A stretch of DNA of 55,299 bases from Dehalococcoidales bacterium (GTDB lineage Bacteria; Chloroflexota; Dehalococcoidia; Dehalococcoidales; BS750m-G39), in NCBI GenBank assembly GCA_023129255.1, contig JAGMCH010000046.1, forward strand, positions 1 through 55,299, read 5' to 3'. Shown here piece after piece: positions 26,266-33,743 of this stretch. Both the position numbers and the translations under genes were made by a program. The first letter of the stretch is position 1. Each line of letters begins with the position of its first letter. The notes under the pieces are model-generated. The model was not told where the DNA came from and ran no database searches. It saw nothing but the letters and a program-made list of their open reading frames with translations.

Positions 26266-26631
26266 ATGAACCGGAATAAAATATTAAGCCTGGCGTTAAT
26301 AATTGGGTTGCTTATCACTTCTCTAGTATTTATCGGGGGTTGCTTATTCCCAGCAGAGGGAGAAGGAGGAGGGTTCGACTACACGATAATCATCTTCCTG
26401 GTGCTGATTTTTGCCATGTTCTATTTCCTCATGATTCGACCCCAGCGCAAGAGACAGAAGGAACACCAGCACATGGTGGAAGAGCTGAGGAGGGGAGATA
26501 GGGTAGTTACTGCCGGCGGCATCTACGGCGTGATTGAAACCGTCAGCGAGGATAGTGTAGTCATAAAAGTAGAATCGGGAGCGACGATGAGGGTGGCTTT
26601 AGGTAGCGTCGCCCTCAAGCGAGAGAGATAG
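26266..26631 (+). CDS. yajC: Preprotein translocase subunit YajC, with lipobox-like N terminus
   Basis: Accessory subunit of the SecDF-YajC complex. 121 aa. The TM segment with FLVLIFAMFYFLMIRPQRKR and the domain GDRVVTAGGIYGVIETV are standard. Unusually, a second hydrophobic segment precedes it (residues 6-25) and ends in VFIGGCLFP. This reads as a type II signal peptide with Cys at about residue 26. If cleaved and lipidated, the mature protein would be a lipoprotein; lspA is present in this window. GAGGAGGG precedes the ATG. No secD/secF here. Confidence 0.93.
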   Translation: MNRNKILSLALIIGLLITSLVFIGGCLFPAEGEGGGFDYTIIIFLVLIFAMFYFLMIRPQRKRQKEHQHMVEELRRGDRVVTAGGIYGVIETVSEDSVVIKVESGATMRVALGSVALKRER

Positions 26632-26639
26632 AATTTTTA

Positions 26640-26870
26640 ATCACCCTCACCCCCTTTAAGCACCCAGAAAAATCTTCGATTTTCCTGGGAACCCGCTTGT
26701 TCCCTCTCTCCCTCATAGAGAGAGGGGCAGACGCCCCTCTTAAACACCCCATAATTAACTTTGTCTTGCGCCTTAACTATCTCCTTCTATTCAGGAGAGT
26801 TTTATGGGCGAAGCCCTTATAGGGTGGGCTGGGTGGGAAGAAAGACAACTAAAAATAGGGGGGGTTAGTG
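26640..26870 (+). repeat. Dispersed hairpin-rich intergenic element, copy G
   Basis: Fills most of the 352-bp gap after yajC. It includes the 34-bp hairpin repeat (26660-26693), CCCTCTCTCCCTcatAGAGAGAGGGG, GGGCGAAGCCCTTATAGGGTGGGCTGGGTGGG with GAAGAAAGA, and AAAAATAGGGGGGG. No gene. Confidence 0.72.
26660..26693 (-). repeat. 34-bp hairpin repeat, second copy
   Basis: CCCAGAAAAATC-ttc-GATTTTCCTGGG with flanking GCA and AACC. Near-identical to the reverse complement of 20881-20914. Confidence 0.7.
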
Positions 26871-26983
26871 AGCAATCTCATAAATTTTGGGCCGGAGCCA
26901 GCCCGTGGGCACTGAGTAACCGCTTGTCAGCTAAAATATGGCTGGTGGCACCATCAGCAATTACCACTCCCCGGTCAAGAAAA

Positions 26984-28216
26984 CTATGTTTCACCGTAGC
27001 CGCCTTTAACTTTGTAGGAACTGTATTCATCATAGTTCTCAACACAGCCAGGGTTACCAACAGGAGAGGGCAAGAATTCCACCACGCTTCTGGTTATCTC
27101 ATGGGCTAAGAACCTTCCTTTTCCGGTCAGGCTTTCATGCTTGATGTACCCCGTAAGTTTTAGGAGCCGAATGAAAATCTTTAGGTAAGATGGTAAATTG
27201 GATGTGTCATCAACTTTAAGGTCATAGATCATCTTTGCAAATTTGCGCCAGTCAACACTTGCTTTGTTCGCAGGGGCAATAAACCCCATCCTTTTGCCAT
27301 CTGCAATATTCATAACATAGACATCCAGTTCAGGATTGATAACTTTCCAACCTCCGTATGTTGAATATGCAGTAGGTCCGAAACCGATATAGTCGATGAT
27401 AAGTTCATCCCCTGATGAATCATAAATGTCATTGCCGACTGCAAATGTCCACACACCTGTCCTACGGTATCCATATCCCTTTAGCATTTCATCTGCTTCT
27501 TCGATAAGCCCAAACCGCTCTTTGGAAGAGCAACTTGGGGAGGGGAAAGCCTGCCTTCTTCTCATTATCAGATACGGGTATGTCGTAATCTGGTCAGGTA
27601 GGATAGTTGATATTCTCTTGATATCATCTCTGACTGTGTTCGCATCTTGATTTGGTAGACCCACCATCATATCAACATTCACCCATAGCCCAAGCGATTT
27701 GGCAAATTCTATTAGTCCCCTTACATGTTCATATGTGGTAATTTTTCTTCCTGTTTTCTTGGTTACCTGATCCGAGAAACTCTCTACCCCGATACTTATC
27801 TTGGTGAAACCGATTGCCTTTAGCTCTTTCAGGTATTCATCAGTCAGCAGTGCTGGCAATAGTTCTATGCCCATACTGTTTATTTGAACCTTCTCTCTAA
27901 GCCGTGCCACTATGTCGTATATGTCTCCTACTGCAAGGGTGTTGGGAGTCCCGCCTCCAATATAGAGCCACTTAGCTTCTCCCTGAATATCCATGTCATC
28001 GATTTCCTTCAAAATAGCTTCTAAGTACTCTCTTTTACGCTTTTCCGAAAAGATCACTTTGTAATAAGGGCAGTAGGAACATTTTGAGAGGCAGAAAGGA
28101 ACATGGATGTAAATGCCGAAACACCCATCAAATACAGGCTTTGGTATTTCCATAAACCGAAAGAGCGTTTTTTTAAAGGCTCTTTGCATCATGGTTTTGC
28201 TTATTGCGATAATCAT
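26984..28216 (-). CDS. Radical SAM enzyme, HemW/HemN-like, Fur-operator controlled
   Basis: 410 aa. Seen: IYIHVPFCLSKCSYCPYY, a CxxxCxxC cluster without the fourth Cys of HemN, then YIGGGTPNTL, TKISIGVESFSDQVTKKTGR and VNVDMMVGLPNQD, as in HemW and the ChuW/HutW heme-handling enzymes. GGGGAGG lies 8 nt before the ATG at 28216. GC is about 42 % in three lines I counted, below the flanks. An 18-bp operator identical in design to that of the adjacent Fur-family gene lies 32 bp upstream. This suggests a metal- or heme-linked role rather than constitutive heme synthesis (inference). Confidence 0.85.
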   Translation of the reverse strand: MIIAISKTMMQRAFKKTLFRFMEIPKPVFDGCFGIYIHVPFCLSKCSYCPYYKVIFSEKRKREYLEAILKEIDDMDIQGEAKWLYIGGGTPNTLAVGDIYDIVARLREKVQINSMGIELLPALLTDEYLKELKAIGFTKISIGVESFSDQVTKKTGRKITTYEHVRGLIEFAKSLGLWVNVDMMVGLPNQDANTVRDDIKRISTILPDQITTYPYLIMRRRQAFPSPSCSSKERFGLIEEADEMLKGYGYRRTGVWTFAVGNDIYDSSGDELIIDYIGFGPTAYSTYGGWKVINPELDVYVMNIADGKRMGFIAPANKASVDWRKFAKMIYDLKVDDTSNLPSYLKIFIRLLKLTGYIKHESLTGKGRFLAHEITRSVVEFLPSPVGNPGCVENYDEYSSYKVKGGYGET

Positions 28217-28248
28217 AGCTTAGCCTCCCCAATTTGCGTTTTAATGCA

Positions 28249-28266
28249 ATTGCAACTAGTTGCAAT
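28249..28266 (-). promoter_or_regulatory. Operator ATTGCAA-N4-TTGCAAT before the radical SAM gene
   Basis: Perfect 18-bp palindrome ATTGCAACTAGTTGCAAT. An overlapping TGCAATTGCA (28245-28254) may add a second site. The same ATTGCAA-N4-TTGCAAT design occurs at 28739-28756 before the Fur-family gene. Confidence 0.75.
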
Positions 28267-28281
28267 CACGGGTTAAAAAAA

Positions 28282-28704
28282 TTACTGGCTACATTTAACA
28301 CAGCGACCAAAGATAGCCAGATGCCTTAAATCAGCACTGAACCCGTATTCCCGGAGCAAAACATTCTTGAGCGGGACCAGCACTGACTCATCAAGGTCAA
28401 CTATGGCTCCACACTCCTGACAGACCAGGTGATGGTGGTGCCCCTTCCCCGCCGGGTGGTATCTAACCCGACCCTCGCCAAAGTCGGTCTCAGTTACCAG
28501 ACCCAGTTTTTTAAGTAATTCCAGGGTACGATAGACGGTTGAGATATTAACCTGGGGGTATTTAGCTATCACCTGGGCGTAGATTTCCTCAGCGCTGATA
28601 TGACCATCGCTATCCTCAATAGCCGATACAATCATCAGCCGCTGCGGCGTCAGCCGATACCCGTGCTCGGTTAGCTTTTTTACTATATCTCTGGGCTGGT
28701 TCAT
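28282..28704 (-). CDS. Fur-family metal-responsive repressor (second of two)
   Basis: 140 aa from the ATG at 28704; the longer frame begins within the operator. DNA-binding helix VNISTVYRTLELL, sensor region GKGHHHHLVCQECGAIVDLDE, C-terminal GRCVKCSQ. The operator in its own promoter and before the radical SAM gene at 28216 (minus strand, 65 bp downstream) suggests autoregulation and control of that gene. The TTGCAA half-sites recall the Nur (nickel) box of Streptomyces as I remember it (tTGCaa-N5-ttGCAA), but the spacer here is 4. Metal not assignable from sequence. Confidence 0.94.
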   Translation of the reverse strand: MNQPRDIVKKLTEHGYRLTPQRLMIVSAIEDSDGHISAEEIYAQVIAKYPQVNISTVYRTLELLKKLGLVTETDFGEGRVRYHPAGKGHHHHLVCQECGAIVDLDESVLVPLKNVLLREYGFSADLRHLAIFGRCVKCSQ

Positions 28705-28716
28705 TTGACAGTGGGT

Positions 28717-28756
28717 ATTATACCAGAATTTTAGGTATATTGCAAGCTTTTGCAAT
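28717..28756 (-). promoter_or_regulatory. Promoter with overlapping operator of the second Fur-family gene
   Basis: Minus-strand -35 TTGCAA (28740-28745), 17-nt spacer, -10 TATAAT (28717-28722), ATG 12 nt later without a Shine-Dalgarno sequence. The operator ATTGCAA-GCTT-TTGCAAT (28739-28756) covers the -35, so a bound repressor would block RNA polymerase. Confidence 0.75.
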
Positions 28757-28779
28757 TACAACTATTTGCGACAACAGCC

Positions 28780-29229
28780 CTAGACCTTACCTTTGCTGTC
28801 CAGCATTATGGTTACCGGACCATCGTTATGGATTTCAACCTGCATATACTGCTGAAAGCGGCCGGTTTCCACCTTTAGTCCGCTGGCTCTAACCTCGTCA
28901 ACAAACTGCTGGAATAGCTCCTCAGCCTCAGCCGGCGGCGCGGCATCGGTAAAACTGGGGCGGCGTCCCTTCCTGGTATCAGCCAGCAGGGTGAACTGGC
29001 TCACCAGCAGCAGCTCACCCCCAATATCCAGCGCCGAGAGGTTAAACCTCTCCTCCTGGTCAGAAAAAATGCGCAGATTGACAATCTTTTGTGCCAGATA
29101 GCGGGCATCTTTCTCGGTATCGCCACTGGCGACGCCGATAAAAGCCACCAACCCCCGGCCTATGCTGCCCACCACCTCTCCAGCCACACTCACCGAGGCG
29201 CCGGTGACCCGCTGCAAGAGCACTTTCAC
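28780..29229 (-). CDS. dtd: D-aminoacyl-tRNA deacylase
   Basis: Hydrolyses D-aminoacyl-tRNAs. 149 aa. Seen: MKVLLQRVTGASVSV, SQFTLLADTRKGRRPSF and NDGPVTIMLDS, the two active-site motifs (SQxTL and GPxT). Coupled to the FmdB-like gene by a 4-bp ATGA overlap. Confidence 0.97.
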   Translation of the reverse strand: MKVLLQRVTGASVSVAGEVVGSIGRGLVAFIGVASGDTEKDARYLAQKIVNLRIFSDQEERFNLSALDIGGELLLVSQFTLLADTRKGRRPSFTDAAPPAEAEELFQQFVDEVRASGLKVETGRFQQYMQVEIHNDGPVTIMLDSKGKV

Positions 29230-29465
29230 TTCTTCCCCTTCTTGCCGCCGGGTAATTCTTTTTTACCCTCCCCCGGCTCAGGCACACCTTTACGGCTATC
29301 GGTAGTATAGAAACCGCTCCCCTTAAAAATAACAGGATTAGAGTGAAAAACGCGCTTAGCCTTTCCCCGGCACTTGGGGCATACAGCCACCGGCTTGGCA
29401 TCAAACCTCTGCTTCCTTTCAAAACGGAAATGACATGAACCGCACTCATACTCATAAGTAGGCAT
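29226..29465 (-). CDS. FmdB family zinc-ribbon protein
   Basis: 79 aa. MPTYEYECGSCHFRFE and VCPKCRGKAKRVF give the C-x2-C ... C-x2-C zinc ribbon, followed by FKGSGFYTTDSR, standard for the FmdB regulatory-protein family. The Gly/Lys-rich tail (ELPGGKKGKK) is low complexity. Function of the family is poorly defined. It is the first gene of a two-gene unit with dtd. Confidence 0.93.
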   Translation of the reverse strand: MPTYEYECGSCHFRFERKQRFDAKPVAVCPKCRGKAKRVFHSNPVIFKGSGFYTTDSRKGVPEPGEGKKELPGGKKGKK

Positions 29466-29533
29466 TATCTAACCTCACAAGTTTTTTCCTGAATATTTTA
29501 CCGTAACTGCTCGGCTAAGGCAAAAAACAGCCT

Positions 29534-30862
29534 TCACCTTATTAAGGAAAGCCTGGTTGCCTGCTCCATTGCCTCGGCTACCACAAACAGCGAACCAGCG
29601 ATGCAGATAAGGTCTTTGCCCCCGGCTAGAGCCAGAGCCCGGGATAGCGCCGAGGGGACGTCCTCCACCGCCTGGGCTTTTACTCCGTGGCGGGCAAATT
29701 CAGCCGCCAGAGGCGCCGTCGCCATAGCCCGAGGATGGCGAGAGCGAGTGACAATTACCTTATCAAAAAGGGGAACCAGCTCTGAGACTATGCTGGCTAT
29801 ATCCTTATCCAACGATGCCCCGATAACTAAGATAGCCTGGTTAAAGTCAAAGTATTGCTCAATAGACTGCGCTAGCTGCCGAGCGGCGCCAACATTATGG
29901 GCACCATCAACCACCACCAGCGGGCGACGGCTGAGAATCTGGAGCCTGCCCGGCCAGCTCACCCGCTTCAAGCCCTTAGAAATGCCTTCCCGGGAAATAT
30001 TTAAACCCTTATCAGCTAAAGCTTCCAAAGCAGCCACCGCCGTAGCGGCATTATCCAGCTGGTGCTGACCCAGAAGAGGAACGGAAAGCTCATAAATATC
30101 TCTTCTGCCCTGCACCCGAAGCCGCTGCCGAGATAAGTCAAATCCCAGCCCCTGCCAGGTAACGTCGCTGCCCACCATTATCAACTGTGCCCCATAATTC
30201 CGACAGGTCTCCCTGATTACCTCAGCCGCCTCATCGGGCTGGGGGGAACTAACCACCGTGCTTGCCGGCTTGATAATACCGCACTTCTCGGCAGCAATCT
30301 CAGCCAGAGAATTGCCCAACACATCCATATGGTCAAAGCTGACCGAGGTGATAATGCAGACCACGGGCTTAATCACACTGGTGGCATCAAACTTCCCTCC
30401 CATCCCCACCTCCAGTACCTGAAACTCCACCTCCTTTTGCCCGAAGTAGGCAAAAGCCAGTGCCGTCAGGAACTCAAAGGTAGTCAGCTCACCATAGGTG
30501 GCTTTCCGATTCACTGCCTCAACCTGAGGCTTAAGCCTTGCCACCAGCCGGGCTAACTCTTCCTCAGAGATTAACTCCCCATCAACCCTGATACGCTCTC
30601 TCCAGGTATGTAGATGAGGTGAGGTGTAAAGCCCGGTGGTATAACCTGAGGTGGTGAGGGCTGAAGCCACCATAGCCGCCACACTTCCCTTGCCATTGGT
30701 GCCAGTGATATGGATAGAGCTGGCTTTGCGGTGAGGGTCCCCCAGATAAGCCAGTAGTTCATCCACACGCCTGAGGTCATAGAATGCCGGGTCATGCGGC
30801 ATGCCTACTTTTTCGTAGTCGGTATAGCTATTGATATAATCTATGGCTTCCTGGTATTTCAC
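29534..30862 (-). CDS. folC: Dihydrofolate / folylpolyglutamate synthase
   Basis: Adds glutamate to dihydropteroate and folates. 442 aa Mur-ligase-type enzyme. Seen: SIHITGTNGKGSVAAMVASA (P-loop), GLYTSPHLHTWRERIRVDG, QVLEVGMGGKFDATSV, ITSVSFDHMDVLG and VDGAHNVGAARQL. The start is a GTG at 30862. Upstream on the minus strand lies TTGACA and, after only 14 nt, TATAAT ending 9 nt before the GTG, so the mRNA is probably short-leadered or leaderless. Divergent from pyrF. Confidence 0.95.
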   Translation of the reverse strand: MKYQEAIDYINSYTDYEKVGMPHDPAFYDLRRVDELLAYLGDPHRKASSIHITGTNGKGSVAAMVASALTTSGYTTGLYTSPHLHTWRERIRVDGELISEEELARLVARLKPQVEAVNRKATYGELTTFEFLTALAFAYFGQKEVEFQVLEVGMGGKFDATSVIKPVVCIITSVSFDHMDVLGNSLAEIAAEKCGIIKPASTVVSSPQPDEAAEVIRETCRNYGAQLIMVGSDVTWQGLGFDLSRQRLRVQGRRDIYELSVPLLGQHQLDNAATAVAALEALADKGLNISREGISKGLKRVSWPGRLQILSRRPLVVVDGAHNVGAARQLAQSIEQYFDFNQAILVIGASLDKDIASIVSELVPLFDKVIVTRSRHPRAMATAPLAAEFARHGVKAQAVEDVPSALSRALALAGGKDLICIAGSLFVVAEAMEQATRLSLIR

Positions 30863-30871
30863 ACTCGGCTA

Positions 30872-30939
30872 ATTATATCATTGCCGCTAGCTGTCAACAA
30901 TCTAAGACACTTGACCTAGCCCACAGGGGCTGATATTAT
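30872..30939. promoter_or_regulatory. Divergent folC / pyrF promoters
   Basis: Minus strand (folC): TTGACA (30892-30897), 14-nt spacer, TATAAT (30872-30877). Plus strand (pyrF): TTGACC (30911-30916), 17-nt spacer, TATTAT (30934-30939), then GGGGGTG before the GTG start. The two -35 elements are 13 bp apart. Confidence 0.6.
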
Positions 30940-30960
30940 CAACCTATCTGGGGGTGCGAG

Positions 30961-31785
30961 GTGAATTTCAACGAAAAGCTGATAAATGCAATGAAAAGGA
31001 ATGAGAGCCTACTCTGCATCGGGCTTGACCCTGACCCGGAGCTGATGCCGAGCGGGATGGGGGTTTTAAAATTCAATAAGGCAATTATTGATGCTACCTC
31101 TGACCTAGTATGCGCCTACAAACTCAACCTCGCCTTTTATGAGGCCCTTGATGATGGGATTGACGACCTGAAGCGCACTATTAAGTACATACCGGATAAT
31201 ATTCCAGCAATTGCCGATGCTAAACGGGGTGATATCGGCAACACCGCCAGAGCCTATGCCAAGGCTATTTTCACCAACCTCGGCTTTGATGCCACTACCG
31301 TGAACCCCTACCTCGGCTTCGATTCAATAGAGCCTTTTATTGAGCAGTGGGATAAGGGAATATTTATCCTGTGCCGGACATCAAACCCCGGTGCCGCTGA
31401 TTTCCAGAGCCTGCCCTTTGTCTTAAAGCGCAAGCAACTCCCCCTATTTGAGATAGTAGCCCTCAGAGCCGCTCAGTGGAATAAACAAAGCAATAACATT
31501 GGGCTGGTGATGGGAGCCACCTATCCTGAGGAACTAAAACTGATAAGGCAAAATCACCCCAATATGCTACTCTTGATACCCGGCATTGGTGCTCAGGGAG
31601 GAGACCTGGCTTCAGCAGTTCGCTATGGGGCCAATGCTCGGGGGCAGAAGGCGATTTTCTCCTCGTCAAGGCAAATCATATACGCCTCAAGGGGAAGGGA
31701 CTTCGCCGAGGCAGCGCGGCAGGTTGCCTCATCACTAAGAGATGAGATTAACTATCATCGCTCTACCCTAACCTCAGCTCGTTGA
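30961..31785 (+). CDS. pyrF: Orotidine 5'-phosphate decarboxylase, longer type
   Basis: Last step of UMP synthesis. 274 aa, the larger 'type 2' form. Seen: [46 protein letters not shown] with the catalytic Asp/Lys array, [14 protein letters not shown] and [13 protein letters not shown]. The GTG at 30961 follows GGGGGTGCGAG. DUF951 and dinB follow on the same strand, possibly as one transcript. Functionally linked to pyrD at 21825 but not adjacent. Confidence 0.95.
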   Translation: MNFNEKLINAMKRNESLLCIGLDPDPELMPSGMGVLKFNKAIIDATSDLVCAYKLNLAFYEALDDGIDDLKRTIKYIPDNIPAIADAKRGDIGNTARAYAKAIFTNLGFDATTVNPYLGFDSIEPFIEQWDKGIFILCRTSNPGAADFQSLPFVLKRKQLPLFEIVALRAAQWNKQSNNIGLVMGATYPEELKLIRQNHPNMLLLIPGIGAQGGDLASAVRYGANARGQKAIFSSSRQIIYASRGRDFAEAARQVASSLRDEINYHRSTLTSAR

Positions 31786-31795
31786 GACAAAAAGC

Positions 31796-31987
31796 ATGGT
31801 TATGGAGATAAAGCTGGGCGATGTGGTTCGCCTCAAGAAGAAGCACCCCTGTGGCAGCTATGAGTGGCAGGTGGTCAGGCTGGGGGCTGATATCGGCATT
31901 AAATGCCTCAAGTGCCAGCGCCGCGTGCTCCTGGAGCGGGCGGTCTTCGAGCGCCGGGTCAAAACCTTTATCTCCAGAGGTCAGTAA
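31796..31987 (+). CDS. DUF951 family protein
   Basis: 63 aa, matches the YyzM/DUF951 family: [20 protein letters not shown], then [24 protein letters not shown]. One Cys in HPCG plus CLKC suggest a small zinc-binding fold. Two in-frame ATGs (31796, 31802). The stop overlaps the dinB start (TAATG), so the two are translationally coupled. Function unknown. Confidence 0.9.
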   Translation: MVMEIKLGDVVRLKKKHPCGSYEWQVVRLGADIGIKCLKCQRRVLLERAVFERRVKTFISRGQ

Positions 31988-33207
31988 TGGCTCGCCGCAT
32001 TATGCATATTGACCTTGATGCCTTCTTTGTCTCGGTAGAGCAGGTAGAAAATCCCCAGCTTAAAGGTAAACCGGTGGTAGTTGGCGGCAGACCCCAGGGG
32101 CGGGGGGTGGTTGCCTCCGCCTCATATGAAGCCCGGACTTTTGGACTGCGTGCTGGTATGCCCCTGACCACCGCCAGCCGCCTTTGCCCCCAGGCTATTT
32201 TTATACAGGGCAGCTTCCCCAAGTACCGTGACGCCTCACAAAGGTTTATGGCTATCCTGGCTGACTTCTCCCCCTATCTTGAGCCAATGGGTCTTGACGA
32301 GGCATATCTGGATGCCACTGGCTTTGAATCCATCCATGGCTCCACCCATCAAATGGCAGCGAAGATAAAGCAGCGGATTAAGGATGAACTGGGGCTTACT
32401 GCCTCGGTGGGCATCGCCGGCGGCAAGATAGTAGCCAAGGTTGCCTCCGAGCTATCCAAGCCCGATGGACTGCTGGAGGTGGCAGCCGGCGAGGAGCGTT
32501 CTTTCCTGGCGCCGTTACCTGTAGCCAGACTGCCGGGAATAGGCAAAAAAACAGAACAGAAATTAAACAGCTTAAGTATTAATACTATAGGCAAACTATC
32601 TACCATGTCGTTGAGTGCCCTTAAAAGCCATTTTGGTGCGTCTGGTGAGGTTCTGCACCGATTTGCCAATGGCATTGATGATAGGGAGGTGAAGCCCCCC
32701 GCCGCCGCCAAGTCCACCAGCCGGGAGACTACCTTCGGCAAGGACACCAGAGACCGCTCCCTGCTAAAATCAACCCTCCGCTACCTCGGGGAGCGGGTTG
32801 GCGCCGACCTGCGCCAGAGGGGCAAGCGGGCGAGATGCATAACCCTAAAGCTGAGATATGCCGATTTCACCACCATCACCCGCCGCCACACCCTGGCTCA
32901 GACCACCGATAGCGACCAGACCATCTTTGACACCGGACTAGGACTGCTAAACAAGGCGCTATCTGAAGAAAGACAAGCGGTGCGCCTTATTGGCATTGGG
33001 GTATCAGAGCTGGTTGAGGCGGGCAAACAGCTGGATATGCTGGATACCTCCGCCCGGAGACAGGAGCAGCTAAATAAAGCTATAGACCGCATCCGCAAAA
33101 AATACGGCTTTACCGCCATCCAGACGGGAAGGACACTGAAGTTAAAAGACATTTTCCCCGAGGACGGGGAAGGCTATACCCTCCAGACGCCGAGTTTGTC
33201 GAGATAG
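31987..33207 (+). CDS. dinB: DNA polymerase IV (Y family)
   Basis: Translesion polymerase, 406 aa. Seen: MHIDLDAFFVSVEQ (catalytic Asp), VASASYEARTFGLRAGMP, LDEAYLDATG (catalytic DE), GKIVAKVASELSKPDG, LPGIGKKTEQKL (helix-hairpin-helix). The C-terminal little-finger domain is present. The start at 31987 overlaps the DUF951 stop; a longer in-frame extension lies entirely on the DUF951 gene and is rejected. No C-terminal beta-clamp peptide was clearly identified. Confidence 0.95.
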   Translation: MARRIMHIDLDAFFVSVEQVENPQLKGKPVVVGGRPQGRGVVASASYEARTFGLRAGMPLTTASRLCPQAIFIQGSFPKYRDASQRFMAILADFSPYLEPMGLDEAYLDATGFESIHGSTHQMAAKIKQRIKDELGLTASVGIAGGKIVAKVASELSKPDGLLEVAAGEERSFLAPLPVARLPGIGKKTEQKLNSLSINTIGKLSTMSLSALKSHFGASGEVLHRFANGIDDREVKPPAAAKSTSRETTFGKDTRDRSLLKSTLRYLGERVGADLRQRGKRARCITLKLRYADFTTITRRHTLAQTTDSDQTIFDTGLGLLNKALSEERQAVRLIGIGVSELVEAGKQLDMLDTSARRQEQLNKAIDRIRKKYGFTAIQTGRTLKLKDIFPEDGEGYTLQTPSLSR

Positions 33208-33232
33208 GGGGTAAACTAGTCGACTTTACCCC

Positions 33233-33625
33233 CTACCCCTCATCCAGCAGCCGCTTTTCACCCTTTATCTTCTGCAGGTCGGTTATGTCCTGGGTAACCT
33301 CCAGCGTGCCGATATAGTTACCAGCCTTGCCCCTGACCGGGAAATACCTGATATATATCCGGCGCCCCTTAAGTTCAATCCAGAATTCGGCGACCTTCCT
33401 CTTGCCCGACTTTAAGTCGCTTACGACCTCGTTTACCTTATGAATGCTTTGCTGCGGATGGCACTGCTGCACCTTCCTGCCGATGACCGCCGGAGTGCGC
33501 CGGAATATCCGGTCATCATGCCGGCTGTAATACCTGACGGTATCAGTCCCGTCAACGAAGGTTATATCTACCGGCAGTGCGTCAAAGATAGCCTCAAGTG
33601 TCTCAGTTGACAGTGTTTCCAGCAT
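33233..33625 (-). CDS. Stand-alone PAS domain protein
   Basis: 130 aa. A single PAS domain with ALPVDITFVDGTDTVRYYS, CHPQQSIHKVNEVVSDLKSG, EFWIELKGRRIYIRYFPVRG and GTLEVTQDITDLQKI, closely resembling the C-terminal PAS part of DUF438 proteins. No output domain is attached. The conserved His in RHD and CHP could bind a ligand such as heme (guess). It is convergent with dinB and divergent from mscS. Confidence 0.9.
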   Translation of the reverse strand: MLETLSTETLEAIFDALPVDITFVDGTDTVRYYSRHDDRIFRRTPAVIGRKVQQCHPQQSIHKVNEVVSDLKSGKRKVAEFWIELKGRRIYIRYFPVRGKAGNYIGTLEVTQDITDLQKIKGEKRLLDEG

Positions 33626-33684
33626 AGCTCACCCCCAATCCTTATTACCTAATATATACCACTTAGTCCGACTTGAGTCTAGCC

Positions 33685-33712
33685 TTTTCATAAAGCTATA
33701 CTGTGGTATAAT
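33685..33712 (+). promoter_or_regulatory. mscS promoter
   Basis: -35 TTTTCA (33685-33690), 16-nt spacer, -10 TATAAT (33707-33712), 31 nt before the ATG. Confidence 0.5.
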
Positions 33713-33743
33713 ATATCAAGTTGTTCTGAGGTAGGTGGTCGCT

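Noticed and set aside
26804-27109. Plus-strand ORF overlapping repeat copy G and the radical SAM gene
   Set aside because: It starts inside the repeat and runs antisense to a well-supported gene.
31903-31986. N-terminal extension of dinB
   Set aside because: It lies on the DUF951 gene in another frame. The [14 protein letters not shown] start with TAATG coupling is standard.
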